This document shows, one piece after another, positions 34,307 through 45,974 of a stretch of DNA of 64,000 bases. Source of the DNA: Calditrichota bacterium (GTDB lineage: Bacteria > Zhuqueibacterota > JdFR-76 > BMS3Abin05); NCBI GenBank assembly GCA_013151735.1, contig JAADHR010000127.1, positions 20,126 through 84,125 of the forward strand. The letters are read 5' to 3'. The stretch's first letter is position 1. Every line of letters starts with the position of its first letter. The notes beneath the pieces were generated by a model that was given only the letters and a program-made list of their open reading frames with translations, did no database searches and had not been told where the DNA came from. The translations under genes were made by a program, and so were the position numbers.

Positions 34307-35260
34307 TTGAAAATTCGTTCGCGCATTAAATTTATTCTTTTGGCCGGTGTACTTTTGGCGGTCGGATGTGCCGGCCCTACCAAAATGGCCGATACATTTT
34401 TTAAACAAAAAGACTATCGCCAGGCCATTTCGAGTTATCGCACGGCACTGAAAAAGGACTCCACCAATGTGAAGGCGTGGGTTCATCTTGGAGAAAGCTA
34501 CCGTGCCGTTGGGAAACTGGATTCGGCCAAATGGAGCTTCAAAAAGGCCTCTCGACTAAAACCGAAAGATCCTGAAATCAAACACCTGCTGCTGGAAACC
34601 GATTATTTGCAAGCCGTGAAAATGGCCAAGGATTCCACGTACCGCTGGGAAGCGGTTCGAAAACTGACGACGGTTCTGGAGAAGGATTCCACCTATCTTC
34701 CGGCTCTGTTGGAACGGGGTAAACTGTATGAGAGCCTGGGGGAACTGGATTTGGCCGGGAAAGATTACGCAAAGGCTGTCCGATTGAATCCCGGGCAGAT
34801 CGAATTGAAGAAAAAAATTGAGCGGTTTGAAACCCGTCGGAGGGAATCGGAGGCGTGGACGAAGAAAGCCGCACACCAGCTTCAGCGAAAACGGTATTTA
34901 AAAGCCATTGCTGATCTGAAGAAGGCACTGACCCTGAAACCGGATAACGAGCGGGCGCAGTACCTGCTTCACATGGCAAAAGGCCGGTATTATTACAAGC
35001 GGGGAAGTTTGGGCCGCATTTGGGATGCCATCGAGGAGTTTGGAAAGGCCTCTGCCCTGGAACCAAACAATCCTGAGCCGCATTTTTACATGGCGAAGGC
35101 CTATTATAAGAAAGACAAGCGAGACTACGACAACACCATTCGTGAATACGAGGAGGCTGTTAAACTGGCCCCTCAGAGTTCCTATGCAAAAATAGCCAGA
35201 AAAGAAATCAAAAAACTGAAAAGATTGCAAAAAATCTGGAAGCGATTTTGGCGAAAATGA
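34307..35260 (+). CDS. TPR-repeat lipoprotein
   Basis: The signal sequence has the lipobox AVGCAG (C21), so the protein is probably lipid-anchored in the outer or inner membrane and faces the periplasm. Six or so TPR units follow (for example YRQAISSYRTALKKD, YLKAIADLKKALTLKP and NTIREYEEAVKLAP). The start is TTG with AAAGGAAAG upstream. Its stop overlaps the ATG of the heptose-enzyme fusion (ATGA). Coupling suggests a role in envelope assembly, but this is inference. Confidence 0.8.
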   Translation: MKIRSRIKFILLAGVLLAVGCAGPTKMADTFFKQKDYRQAISSYRTALKKDSTNVKAWVHLGESYRAVGKLDSAKWSFKKASRLKPKDPEIKHLLLETDYLQAVKMAKDSTYRWEAVRKLTTVLEKDSTYLPALLERGKLYESLGELDLAGKDYAKAVRLNPGQIELKKKIERFETRRRESEAWTKKAAHQLQRKRYLKAIADLKKALTLKPDNERAQYLLHMAKGRYYYKRGSLGRIWDAIEEFGKASALEPNNPEPHFYMAKAYYKKDKRDYDNTIREYEEAVKLAPQSSYAKIARKEIKKLKRLQKIWKRFWRK

Positions 35261-36363
35261 AAAAACAGTCCCCGGTTTCAAAGGTGGGTACCAAGATAAT
35301 ATCCCGTGACGAACTGTCCGGGATTTGCGCCGGGCTTCGTCGGGAGGGGAAAAAAATCGGGTTTACGTCGGGGGTTTTCGATATTTTGCATGCGGGCCAT
35401 GTGGAGTATCTGGAAAAGGCCCGTGCTCTTTGCGATGTGCTCGTGGTAGGCATTAATTCGGATGCCTCCGTAAGACGCTACAAGGGTGAAAACCGTCCCT
35501 TTGTGCCGGAAAATCTCCGGGCCAAGGTTCTGGCCGGATTGGCGTCGGTTGATTTCGTTTTTATTTTTGACGAAAGGCGAAACCAGCAGAACATTTTAGC
35601 CCTTCGCCCGGATTTTTACATCAAGGCGGGTGATTATTCGCCGGAACAACTGACGTCCCGGGATGTGGTGGAATCCATTGGCGGGAAGGTTGTTCTTATT
35701 CCGGTGGAAACGGAGATTTCGACAACGGAGATTATCAAACGAGTGATCCGCGCCGAAGGCGGCACGGCCGAACAGGTAGTGGAAAAAGAGGGGGCGGTTC
35801 ATTTTTCAAGAAGACCCCTCAAAGCGGCACCGGCCGTTTTCCTTGACCGTGACGGCACCATCAATGACGAAATGGAGTATCTTCACGATCCCCAAAAATT
35901 CAAACTGCTTCCCAATGTTCTGGAAGGGCTAAAAAAGCTTCAGGACATGGGCTACCGATTGGTGATTGTGACCAATCAGGGCGGGATCGGACTGGGGTAC
36001 TACACGGAAGAAGATTTTTATCGGGTGAACCGGGAGATGTTTCGGCAATTGGCCCCGGCCGGAATCAAAATCGATAAAATCTATTTTTGTCCACACAGCA
36101 TCACAGAAAAATGTACGTGCCGCAAACCCAATACCGGACTGATTGAACGGGCGGTAGCCGACCTTAATATTGATTTGCCAAACAGTTTTTTCATCGGAGA
36201 CAAAACCATCGATCTGGAAACCGGCCGCCGTGCGGGCATCCGAAAAATTCTGGTGCGAACGGGACACGCGGGGACCGATGCCACGTACTCAGTCACTCCG
36301 GATTATGTGGCCGATGATCTATTGGATGCCGCCCAGTGGATGCTTCGCCAGGAACGCAGCTGA
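35257..36363 (+). CDS. ADP-heptose synthesis fusion: nucleotidyltransferase (HldE C-domain) plus GmhB phosphatase
   Basis: Two enzymes of ADP-heptose synthesis are joined in one 368-aa chain. Residues 1-165 form the nucleotidyltransferase of HldE (RfaE domain II), with the HxGH motif H45-H48 in LHAGHVEYL. Residues 190-368 form the HAD phosphatase GmhB, with the nucleophile D197 in LDRDGTIND and its zinc-loop cysteines in CPHSITEKCTCRKP. HldE adds AMP to heptose-1-phosphate, and GmhB removes the 7-phosphate just before that step. The sugar-kinase half of HldE is absent and must be elsewhere. The ATG overlaps the stop of the TPR lipoprotein. It implies LPS or another heptose glycan. Confidence 0.92.
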   Translation: MKKQSPVSKVGTKIISRDELSGICAGLRREGKKIGFTSGVFDILHAGHVEYLEKARALCDVLVVGINSDASVRRYKGENRPFVPENLRAKVLAGLASVDFVFIFDERRNQQNILALRPDFYIKAGDYSPEQLTSRDVVESIGGKVVLIPVETEISTTEIIKRVIRAEGGTAEQVVEKEGAVHFSRRPLKAAPAVFLDRDGTINDEMEYLHDPQKFKLLPNVLEGLKKLQDMGYRLVIVTNQGGIGLGYYTEEDFYRVNREMFRQLAPAGIKIDKIYFCPHSITEKCTCRKPNTGLIERAVADLNIDLPNSFFIGDKTIDLETGRRAGIRKILVRTGHAGTDATYSVTPDYVADDLLDAAQWMLRQERS

Positions 36364-36441
36364 GAAATTTTTGGGCCGACAGCGGACCGCGGCAATTTGC
36401 GGCAGCAATGGAAATGCTTACAGCATTTTTCAAAAATTTTA

Positions 36442-36470
36442 TTGAAAAACAAAATAATTTTACGTATATT
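36442..36470 (+). promoter_or_regulatory. Promoter of tRNA-Val
   Basis: TTGAAA and TATATT are separated by 17 bp. The predicted start is a few nucleotides before the mature tRNA at 36486. Confidence 0.65.
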
Positions 36471-36485
36471 TATTTCGATTTTAAA

Positions 36486-36562
36486 GGGCGATTAGCTCAG
36501 TTGGTTAGAGCGCTGGTCTCACATACCAGAGGTCACTGGTTCGAATCCAGTATCGCCCACCA
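36486..36562 (+). tRNA. tRNA-Val (anticodon CAC)
   Basis: A complete 77-nt cloverleaf: acceptor GGGCGAT/ATCGCCC, D stem GCTC/GAGC, anticodon stem CTGGT/ACCAG with loop CTCACAT, and T stem ACTGG/CCAGT with loop TTCGAAT. CCA is encoded at 36560-36562. Bases 34-36 of the loop read CAC, decoding GUG valine. It has its own promoter. Confidence 0.96.
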
Positions 36563-36660
36563 ATTCATTCCTTCATAAAAACGGTGGAAGCGGGGATATC
36601 CCATCGTACCAAGAAACACAAGTCTAAGAATATCTCCCGATTCAATCTTAAAAAATAGGA

Positions 36661-37050
36661 ATGCCGCTGGTGTCCGAGCATCGTCAACTTTTATTGGGCG
36701 GTTTTACCGATCACGAAAAAGCAATTCTCAGTCGATTTGTTGAAGATATTGAGTTTCCACCCATTATGGAAATCGAACCCAATCAATCCGGATTAACAAT
36801 TGCAGAAATAGTGAAGGGGAAAAAAGGAACAGGCGAAGGAAAACCGTTTACAGAACGATTTATTATTTTTTATAATTTTCAGCGCCCGGAAATAAGTGCC
36901 TTTATCTCCGTTTACAAAACGTTAAACCTCCCGCGTCCGCTTTTTGCCGCGGTAACGCCTTATTCAATGAAATGGTCCCTTGAAAAGTTGCTGCACGATT
37001 TGGTCGAAGAGCGGCGAAAATTAGCCGCTCAAAAAAGGAAAACTCCTTGA
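36661..37050 (+). CDS. DUF3783-family protein
   Basis: The 129-aa protein matches the small DUF3783 family. The pattern includes LLGGFTDHEKAILSRF near the start and PLFAAVTPYSMKWSLEKLLHDLVEER at the end. There is no signal peptide or catalytic motif. It lies 98 nt after tRNA-Val and 30 nt before the secernin-type gene. Members often have only context-based guesses of function. Confidence 0.65.
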   Translation: MPLVSEHRQLLLGGFTDHEKAILSRFVEDIEFPPIMEIEPNQSGLTIAEIVKGKKGTGEGKPFTERFIIFYNFQRPEISAFISVYKTLNLPRPLFAAVTPYSMKWSLEKLLHDLVEERRKLAAQKRKTP

Positions 37051-37080
37051 TTTTATTGTGACAAAAAAAAGGCTTTCGCC

Positions 37081-38376
37081 ATGTGTGATACGCTTGTAGC
37101 TCTTCAAAATTATTCATCGGATGGAAGCATCCTGTTCGGGAAAAATTCAGACCGTGAACCGGATGAGGCTCAGGAGATTCTCCGTTTTCCCGCAGTCGAT
37201 TATCCGCCAAACCAAACCGTTCATACAACCTATCTTTCAATTCCCCAGGTCCGTCACACATTCGAGGTCATTCTGTCCAAGCCCTTCTGGATGTGGGGGT
37301 GCGAAATGGGAGTTAATGAAAACGGTGTGGTTATGGGCAATGAAGCCATGTTTTTAAAAACTCCGGTGGAAAAGAAACCCGGCTTGCTGGGAATGGATCT
37401 CATGCGGCTTGCCCTGGAACGAAGCGAAACCGCCGGCGAAGCGGTCCGCGTGATTACGAATCTTTTGCAAACGTTTGGACAGGGCGGAGTGTGTGGCTAT
37501 CGCGATAAAAAATTGTCCTACCATAATTCCTTTCTCATTGCCGATTTTGACGGGGCCTTTGTCCTGGAAACATTCGGCCGTGATTGGGCCGTGAAGAAAA
37601 TATCCGGTGCTTACTCTATTTCGAACTGCACCACATTAACGGATGATTACGATGAAGCCTCCCCGGGGCTGCAAAAACGGCAACCGGGCCGGGTGAACCT
37701 GAAAAAGCGTTACCAGGGATTCCTTTACACGCATTTTTCGGGTGCAGAAAAAAGACGGGCTCGTTCCATGCAAATGATGGAACAAAAAAAGGGAACCCTC
37801 ACACCAAAAGCGATTGCACGCATTTTGCGGGATCATGGAGAAGGAAAAATCGGTGTCCATCCGGCGGATTTAAGTAACAGCACTCTCTGCATGCATGCAG
37901 CAGACCCGCTGGTGCGAAGGAGTCAGACCGTGGGGTCGATGATTGTCCAGCTTACTCCTGATCGGCACGTTAATATTTTTATGACGGGGACGTCTGCGCC
38001 CTGCCTGTCAGTTTTTAAACCGGTTTTTTTCGGATGTCCCCTGGACTATCGAGCGGGTGAGTCCTATTCTCCGGATTCCCTCTGGTGGTTTCACGAAACC
38101 CTGCATCGCTCCCTGCTCAATCGGGATAGCAAAACAATCTTCGAATTCTGGACAGAGCGGACCCAATTTGAAGACGTTCTCTGGAAGGAATTTCCCAAAA
38201 TTGAAACATCCTCCATTTTTGATCAATGTTTGTTTTCCAAAGATTTTTTCCAAAGCAGCCGTTCCTTTGAATCCAAATGGATTGAAACACTCAAAACCGT
38301 TCCTTCCAGGAGACACTTTTTTTATTCCAGCTATTGGGGACGATTTTCCAGACGAAATGGTGTACCGGTTGTGTGA
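37081..38376 (+). CDS. Secernin/peptidase C69-type N-terminal-nucleophile hydrolase
   Basis: The 431-aa protein starts MCDTLVALQNYSSDGSILFGKNSDR. This is the C69/secernin signature in which C2 becomes the N-terminal nucleophile after methionine removal. The fold is that of dipeptidases and acyl-transferases of the Ntn family. There is no signal peptide, so it is probably cytoplasmic. Substrate is not predictable; dipeptidase activity is the family default. No close operon partner except the small DUF3783 gene before it. Confidence 0.85.
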   Translation: MCDTLVALQNYSSDGSILFGKNSDREPDEAQEILRFPAVDYPPNQTVHTTYLSIPQVRHTFEVILSKPFWMWGCEMGVNENGVVMGNEAMFLKTPVEKKPGLLGMDLMRLALERSETAGEAVRVITNLLQTFGQGGVCGYRDKKLSYHNSFLIADFDGAFVLETFGRDWAVKKISGAYSISNCTTLTDDYDEASPGLQKRQPGRVNLKKRYQGFLYTHFSGAEKRRARSMQMMEQKKGTLTPKAIARILRDHGEGKIGVHPADLSNSTLCMHAADPLVRRSQTVGSMIVQLTPDRHVNIFMTGTSAPCLSVFKPVFFGCPLDYRAGESYSPDSLWWFHETLHRSLLNRDSKTIFEFWTERTQFEDVLWKEFPKIETSSIFDQCLFSKDFFQSSRSFESKWIETLKTVPSRRHFFYSSYWGRFSRRNGVPVV

Positions 38377-38702
38377 GAAGCGGGTTTTTCTTCATAGAAC
38401 TCAATCCGGGAAAAGCGTCGGGTCTGGTTGACAAAAATGTGCCGCACCGGATGGGGCTTAAAAAACAGCAGGAACCGGAACTGCAGGGATGAGGCACATT
38501 TCATTTTTATGAAACCCTTTCACGAAACCGCAAACACAAAAGACTTTTGAAGCAGACTCTTTGAATTAGTCTCCCCTCTCTGTATATGAAGTTAACAAAG
38601 AAGGAAATAGATCGATACCAAAAGGGATCTTTTGGCCTGTTTATTGGGTTTATTAGGATTGAGGGTATCTTTGAATTACGTGTTGAAAAAGGAGGGTGAA
38701 CC
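38377..38702 (+). other. 326-nt region without a recognised feature
   Basis: No gene, tRNA or repeat is apparent between the secernin-type gene and the nicotinamidase. A GGAGG ribosome site for the next gene lies at the 3' end. No clear -35/-10 pair can be chosen. Confidence 0.5.
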
Positions 38703-39281
38703 ATGTCAATTGCGATCAGCCAAAAAACAGCCCTGATTGCTGTGGACATTCAGAACGATTTTTGCGAGGGGGGCGCTTTGCCGGTTCCGAACGGGGATAA
38801 AGTTGTACCGATATTAAACCGCTATCAGGAAAAAGTCCTTCGTGCGGGCGGCACAATCGTTTTTACGCGCGATTGGCATCCGGCCAACCACTGCTCTTTT
38901 AAAGAATTCGGGGGGATTTGGCCCGTTCACTGTGTGCAAAATACGAAGGGAGCTCAGTTTCACCCCGGGCTGAACTTTCCGGATACGGCCATTTTGGTAT
39001 CGACGGCAACCCACCCGGAGAAAGAAGCGTATTCCGGATTTGAAGGAACGCACCTGGCAGACGTGCTGAAGAAGCTGGGTATCGATACGCTCCTTGTGGG
39101 CGGTTTGGCAACCGATTATTGTGTGAAAGCAACGGCTCTGGACGGTGTAAAAAAAGGGTTTACTGTTTATTTTCTTGAAGATGCCAGCCGGGGGGTTAAT
39201 GTTCATCCAGATGACAGCCAAAAGGCCATTGAAGAGATGAAAGCTGCCGGTATCCGGGCCATTACCCTGTCGGAAATCTAA
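38703..39281 (+). CDS. pncA: Nicotinamidase (isochorismatase family)
   Basis: PncA hydrolyses nicotinamide to nicotinate in NAD salvage. The 192-aa protein has the catalytic aspartate in VDIQNDFCEGGALPV (near residue 15) and the metal-site DWHPANHCSF (near 58). The nucleophile cysteine is in GLATDYCVKAT near residue 140. Length and motif order fit PncA rather than other isochorismatases. An AGGAGGG site precedes the ATG. Confidence 0.93.
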   Translation: MSIAISQKTALIAVDIQNDFCEGGALPVPNGDKVVPILNRYQEKVLRAGGTIVFTRDWHPANHCSFKEFGGIWPVHCVQNTKGAQFHPGLNFPDTAILVSTATHPEKEAYSGFEGTHLADVLKKLGIDTLLVGGLATDYCVKATALDGVKKGFTVYFLEDASRGVNVHPDDSQKAIEEMKAAGIRAITLSEI

Positions 39282-39374
39282 CCCGCCGCGGCTTAGGGGC
39301 TTTGTGTCGAAAATTTATGAATAATTCTGGATAAGGGGTTCTTCCAATAAAAATGAATTCTTTTTGGAAATTGC

Positions 39375-39403
39375 TTGACAATTGTACCAATATTTTTTAT
39401 GTT
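39375..39403 (+). promoter_or_regulatory. Sigma70-type promoter of the UVR-tail gene
   Basis: A perfect TTGACA is followed after 17 bp by TATGTT. The predicted start is about 78 nt before the GTG at 39489. Confidence 0.6.
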
Positions 39404-39488
39404 TAAAATAGAATTGGCTGATTTTTTAAAACCCATAAAGTTTTAAGAAGTTAGCAATAGTAGAATAGTAAGTGGAAGTGATCAGACT

Positions 39489-40331
39489 GTGAAAGTCGTT
39501 AAAAAACTAATTTCATCTGTTCAAACCTGGTTTGCTTTTTTGAGGAGAAGAGTCTTGTTCAGGCAAGATTTTCAAAACCTATTGAATGACTGGCCGTATG
39601 ACCCCTCGCGCGTAAATGTTCGTAAAATTAAAGGACGCGACGGAAGAGAAAAAATTCAACTTCGTCTGGACATGGGAATCTTGCAAATGGAGACCACCGG
39701 CCGCCCGGATGGAACGCGTCCCTTTAATAAGGCTTCACTTTTGGAGTATTTTACCGAAAAGGCCCGTTCATTCCGTGCAAAATATGGGTTTGATGAATTT
39801 TTTGTATTAAGTCACTCTGATTGTCTGAAGCTTCAGCGGGAAGCGCTTCAATATTATCACCGTTTTGTGGCCTTGCTCTATTTGAAGGAATATGATGGCG
39901 TGATTCGGGACACCAATCACAATCTGAGGATAATCGATTTGGTCACGCGTTATGCCGCCGACGAACGTGACATCATGAGTTTCACACAATTTCGCCCCTA
40001 TTTACTTATGATGCAAATTCGGGCAAAAGCCTCCCTTTTTATGGCCCGGTACGACTTTAAAAAAGCCGAAGAAATTGTTGAAAAGGGTATTTCAGAAATA
40101 GAGCATTTTTATATTGAGAACGATATGTCGGAACAATTGGAATCCAGTGTTGTCCTTTCGTTTTTGAAAAAGTGGAGTCAGGAAATACGCGAATCGCGCC
40201 CCCTGTCGCCCCTGGAAAAACTTCAGCGGGAATTGAATGAGGCCGTGAGTCGCGAGGATTTTGAGCGGGCGGCTGAGCTTCGGGATCGTATTCAGGAAAT
40301 CCAGGAATTTGGGGATGAGCTGCTTTCCTGA
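39489..40331 (+). CDS. UVR-motif protein of unknown function
   Basis: The 280-aa protein starts at a GTG. It has a conserved-looking N-terminal block (RKIKGRDGREKIQLRLDMG near residue 45, then MEXTGRPDGTRP-like), a helical middle with TPR-like features (YHRFVALLYLKEYDGVIRDT; FKKAEEIVEKGI), and a C-terminal UVR hairpin (REDFERAAELRDRIQEIQE). The UVR motif in UvrB and UvrC mediates their contact, and in McsA-type proteins it marks stress adaptors. No nuclease or ATPase motif is present. It is transcribed from its own promoter and followed by a Usp gene. Confidence 0.7.
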   Translation: MKVVKKLISSVQTWFAFLRRRVLFRQDFQNLLNDWPYDPSRVNVRKIKGRDGREKIQLRLDMGILQMETTGRPDGTRPFNKASLLEYFTEKARSFRAKYGFDEFFVLSHSDCLKLQREALQYYHRFVALLYLKEYDGVIRDTNHNLRIIDLVTRYAADERDIMSFTQFRPYLLMMQIRAKASLFMARYDFKKAEEIVEKGISEIEHFYIENDMSEQLESSVVLSFLKKWSQEIRESRPLSPLEKLQRELNEAVSREDFERAAELRDRIQEIQEFGDELLS

Positions 40332-40495
40332 AAATAAAGGGAACGCAGGCTGAAGGTTGACAGAAATTGCCCTTTTCGCGGAGTAATTTGAACATAGCAG
40401 ACAATCGCTGATAAAAGATACGGATCTGAAGATTTAATTCAAAAATCAGATGGTCGCTTTCGAAATTGAAATCGCAAGGAGGAGGGTGAAAACCT

Positions 40496-41374
40496 ATGGG
40501 AACAATAAAGAATATTATTTGTCCGATTGATCTGTCGGAATCTTCAAAAAGGGCATACCGGGTGGCCAAATACCTGTCGGATACATTGGAAGCTCAATTA
40601 TGGATTTTACACGTCCTTCCGGAGGCAACGGATTTTTACTCGTCTCTTTATCCCGATTTGTCAGATTTGATGGGCGGTATTCAGGAACATATTGAAGAAA
40701 AAATTGATGCTGTCATCGACACCAAGGATCCGCTTATCCATCGGGTGGTCTTATCCGGGAAACCCTGCGAAGAGATTATTAAATTTCAGGAACATAAAAA
40801 TGCAGATTTAATTGTGATGGGGGCACGGGGCGTTTCGGTCATCGAATCCATTCTGCTGGGGAATACGGCAGACCGGGTGCTCAGAAATGCAAAATGCCCT
40901 GTGGTCATTACCCGGGGTGATTTCAGGACCTACAAAATCAAGAAAATTGTTGTGCCCACCGATATGTCCGAGTATTCCGATTATACTCTGGAACAGGTTG
41001 TGGAGCTGGCACGGGCATCCTCGGCCGAAATCGACCTGCTGCACGTGCTTGATGTTCACACCTACGATCCGGATAAGGTTGAAGATTTTATGAAAAGTGA
41101 TAAGGGGAAAGTTCTGCAGAAAAAGGTGCGAGATGCGATGAAAATGCCGGATGGAGCCGGGGATGTATCCATTAACAAGGTCGTGATCCGCGGGTTTGAT
41201 GTCGCTTCGGAAGTGGCAAATTACGCACGGGAAAACAAGGCGGATATGATTGTAATGTCGTCGCACGGCCGGAGAGGGATTTCCAAATTATTATTGGGAA
41301 GTGTGACCGACAAGGTGATTCGCATTGCCCCCTGCCCGGTGATGGCTGTAAAACATCCCAAATTGTTTGATTAA
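40496..41374 (+). CDS. Tandem universal stress protein
   Basis: The 292-aa protein contains two UspA domains (about 1-142 and 148-290). The second keeps the ATP-binding pattern GRRGISKLLLGSVTDKVI. The first has GARGVSVIESILLGNTADRVL, also the ATP-site type. Usp proteins respond to stress or energy limitation. An AAGGAGGAGGG site lies upstream. It precedes rubrerythrin by 68 nt, suggesting a stress theme. Confidence 0.92.
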   Translation: MGTIKNIICPIDLSESSKRAYRVAKYLSDTLEAQLWILHVLPEATDFYSSLYPDLSDLMGGIQEHIEEKIDAVIDTKDPLIHRVVLSGKPCEEIIKFQEHKNADLIVMGARGVSVIESILLGNTADRVLRNAKCPVVITRGDFRTYKIKKIVVPTDMSEYSDYTLEQVVELARASSAEIDLLHVLDVHTYDPDKVEDFMKSDKGKVLQKKVRDAMKMPDGAGDVSINKVVIRGFDVASEVANYARENKADMIVMSSHGRRGISKLLLGSVTDKVIRIAPCPVMAVKHPKLFD

Positions 41375-41442
41375 GGGGATAAGCCCGGATATGAAAATTA
41401 GCTAATTAAGTGAAACTCTATTGATAAAAAAAAGGAACCGTT

Positions 41443-41949
41443 ATGAGAGCGATGACAGAAAAAAATCTGCTGGATGCGTTTGCCGGGGAAAGTCAGGCAC
41501 ACATGAAATATCTTATTTATGCGGAAAAAGCAGAGCGCGAGCATCTGCCCCATATTGCAAAAATGTTTCGTGCCATTGCCTTTGCTGAATTTGTGCATGC
41601 CAGTAATCACTTTAAGGCATTAAAAAAACTGAATGATACAAAAGACAATCTGGGTGATGCCTATCACGGCGAAACCTTTGAGGTGGAAGAAATGTATCCG
41701 GCCTACAAGGAAGTCGCACAATTACAGGGCGAAAAAACGGCTGTACGGACCACGGACTGGGCACTTCAGGCGGAAAAAACCCACGCGGAGATGTACAAAG
41801 CCGCCAAGGCCCGTGCCGAACGGGGTGAAGATGAAGAAGATCAGACCATCTGGGTTTGCGAGATTTGTGGCTACACCGAGGTTGGGGAGAGTGCTCCCGA
41901 TGTTTGTCCCGTTTGCGGCGCAAAGCCGGACTCTTTTCAAAAATTTTAA
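41443..41949 (+). CDS. rbr: Rubrerythrin
   Basis: Rubrerythrin reduces hydrogen peroxide in anaerobes. The 168-aa protein has a ferritin-like four-helix diiron domain (E in FAGESQAH, AEFVHASNH, LQAEKTHAEMY) and a C-terminal rubredoxin domain with CEICGY and CPVCGA. This domain order is that of classic rubrerythrin. An ATG at 41452 is an alternative start. Its presence fits an anaerobic or microaerophilic lifestyle. A strong terminator follows. Confidence 0.95.
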   Translation: MRAMTEKNLLDAFAGESQAHMKYLIYAEKAEREHLPHIAKMFRAIAFAEFVHASNHFKALKKLNDTKDNLGDAYHGETFEVEEMYPAYKEVAQLQGEKTAVRTTDWALQAEKTHAEMYKAAKARAERGEDEEDQTIWVCEICGYTEVGESAPDVCPVCGAKPDSFQKF

Positions 41950-41966
41950 CACGTCATGTCTAACTC

Positions 41967-41999
41967 AAAGCCCCTCATCCAAACGAAGGGGCTTTTTTA
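41967..41999 (+). terminator. Rho-independent terminator after rubrerythrin
   Basis: AAAGCCCCT and AGGGGCTTT pair around an 11-nt loop, followed by a T tract. It lies 18 nt after the stop codon. Confidence 0.9.
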
Positions 42000-42105
42000 T
42001 TGGAAAATAAAAGGTGTCCCGCGAAAGACACAAAGTGCACAGAGTTGATTTCAACAAAATCAATTCGCGAAAATCCGTGAAATGAGTGGGTTAAAGTAGA
42101 CTTAA

Positions 42106-44151
<2,046 letters not shown>

Positions 44152-44217
44152 TAAAATGTCTTTCCACTTCTTTCGGCAGATGTTGGGAAGCAAGAGCCTA
44201 AAATCAGGAGGGTCATC

Positions 44218-45879
44218 ATGTCTGAATCAGCATATAAACCCGTTCGCGCACCCAGGGGGAATCAGCTTCATTGTAAGGGCTGGCATCAGGAAGCAGCCAT
44301 GCGGATGCTCATGAACAATCTGGATCCGGAGGTGGCGGAAAAGCCCGAAGAACTGATTATTTACGGAGGCAGCGGAAAAGCCGCCCGCAATTGGGAGGCC
44401 TACCACGCGATCGTGAGAAGTTTGCAGGATCTGGAGAATGATGAGACGCTCCTGGTCCAATCCGGTAAACCCGTGGGGATTTTTCGGACCCACGAAATGG
44501 CTCCCCGCGTGTTGATTGCCAATTCGCTGCTGGTTCCGGCCTGGGCCACCTGGGACGAATTCCGCCGTTTGGAGGCTCTGGGACTGATCATGTACGGACA
44601 AATGACGGCGGGCAGCTGGATTTACATCGGTACACAGGGTATTTTGCAGGGAACGTACGAGACCTTCGCGGCAGCGGCCAAAAAGCACTTTGGCGGGGAT
44701 CTCAGCGGAAAACTGCTGGTAACCGGTGGAATCGGCGGCATGGGCGGGGCTCAGCCTCTGGCGGCTACGATGAACGGGGCCGCATTTTTGGGAATCGAAG
44801 TGGACCGCGCCCGGATTGAAAAACGCCTCAAAACCGGCTACCTGGATCGCATGGAAACGGATCTGGACAAAGCCCTCAGGATTGTAATGGATGCACGGGA
44901 GAAAAAGCAGGCCGTTTCGGTGGGTCTCCTGGGAAATACGGCCGATGTGATCCCTGAACTGGTGCGCCGTGGAATCGTGCCCGATGTGCTGACCGACCAG
45001 ACCTCCGCCCACGACGCCCTGAACGGCTACGTGCCCAACGGAATTCCTTACGAAGAGGCACTAAAACTTCGAAAAAGCGATCCGGAAACCTATCAGAAAA
45101 TGGCCTACGAATCCATGGCCCGGCACGTGGAAGCCATGCTGGAATTGCAGAAACGCGGGGCCGTTACATTCGATTACGGCAACAACATTCGCGGACAGGC
45201 AAAAAAGGCGGGCGTTGACAATGCATTTGATATTCCTGGATTTGTTCCCGAATATATCCGCCCGCTCTTCTGTGAGGGCAGGGGACCCTTCCGGTGGGCA
45301 GCCCTTTCGGGCGATCCGGAGGACATCTACAAAACGGATGAATTGGTTCTAAAATTATTTCCGGAGGATCAGGTGTTGAAGCGCTGGATTACGCTGGCCC
45401 GGGAAAAGGTACACTTTCAGGGTCTGCCGTCCCGCATTTGCTGGCTGGGTTACGGCGAACGCGACAAATTTGCTCTGGCCATGAATGAAATGGTGGCCAG
45501 GGGTGACTTAAAGGCTCCTATTGTGATTGGGCGCGATCATCTGGATACAGGGTCGGTGGCGTCCCCCTACCGAGAAACCGAGGGCATGAAAGACGGCAGC
45601 GATGCCATTGCCGATTGGCCGATTTTGAACGGTCTGCTTAATGCCATTTCGGGTGCGTCCTGGGTGTCTGTCCACCATGGCGGTGGTGTGGGCATTGGTC
45701 TGGCGATTCACGCCGGCCAGGTAAGTGTGGCCGACGGGACGCCGGAGGCGGCCGAGCGATTGAAGCGCGTGCTGACCAATGATCCCGGCAGCGGCATTGC
45801 CCGGCACGTGGATGCCGGTTACGAGGAAGCGATTTCGTTTGCGAAATCACACGGTGTGAAAATACCGATGATGAAATAA
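44218..45879 (+). CDS. hutU: Urocanate hydratase
   Basis: HutU converts urocanate to 4-imidazolone-5-propionate, the second step of histidine degradation. The 553-aa protein has the NAD-binding glycine motif [16 protein letters not shown] (near residue 161) and the active region [10 protein letters not shown] near 319, with the usual C-terminal HHGGGVGIG. An AGGAGG site precedes the ATG. Histidine ammonia-lyase and the last hut enzyme are not in the window. Confidence 0.97.
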   Translation: MSESAYKPVRAPRGNQLHCKGWHQEAAMRMLMNNLDPEVAEKPEELIIYGGSGKAARNWEAYHAIVRSLQDLENDETLLVQSGKPVGIFRTHEMAPRVLIANSLLVPAWATWDEFRRLEALGLIMYGQMTAGSWIYIGTQGILQGTYETFAAAAKKHFGGDLSGKLLVTGGIGGMGGAQPLAATMNGAAFLGIEVDRARIEKRLKTGYLDRMETDLDKALRIVMDAREKKQAVSVGLLGNTADVIPELVRRGIVPDVLTDQTSAHDALNGYVPNGIPYEEALKLRKSDPETYQKMAYESMARHVEAMLELQKRGAVTFDYGNNIRGQAKKAGVDNAFDIPGFVPEYIRPLFCEGRGPFRWAALSGDPEDIYKTDELVLKLFPEDQVLKRWITLAREKVHFQGLPSRICWLGYGERDKFALAMNEMVARGDLKAPIVIGRDHLDTGSVASPYRETEGMKDGSDAIADWPILNGLLNAISGASWVSVHHGGGVGIGLAIHAGQVSVADGTPEAAERLKRVLTNDPGSGIARHVDAGYEEAISFAKSHGVKIPMMK

Positions 45880-45974
45880 AATCATCTTTTCGTTGCTGCG
45901 ACTGCGCGGCTGAAAAAATTCAGTAATGCCCTTTGTTTGTTGTGAGGGGAAAAATAGTGGCTTCTCATTCGTTT

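Noticed and set aside
36486..36562. tRNA-Met reading of the tRNA because of the CTCACAT loop
   Set aside because: With the 5-bp stem CTGGT/ACCAG the anticodon position is CAC, so valine; a CAU anticodon would need a shifted loop.
44227..45012. 261-aa open frame on the minus strand
   Set aside because: Antisense to the start of hutU; no start signal or motif.
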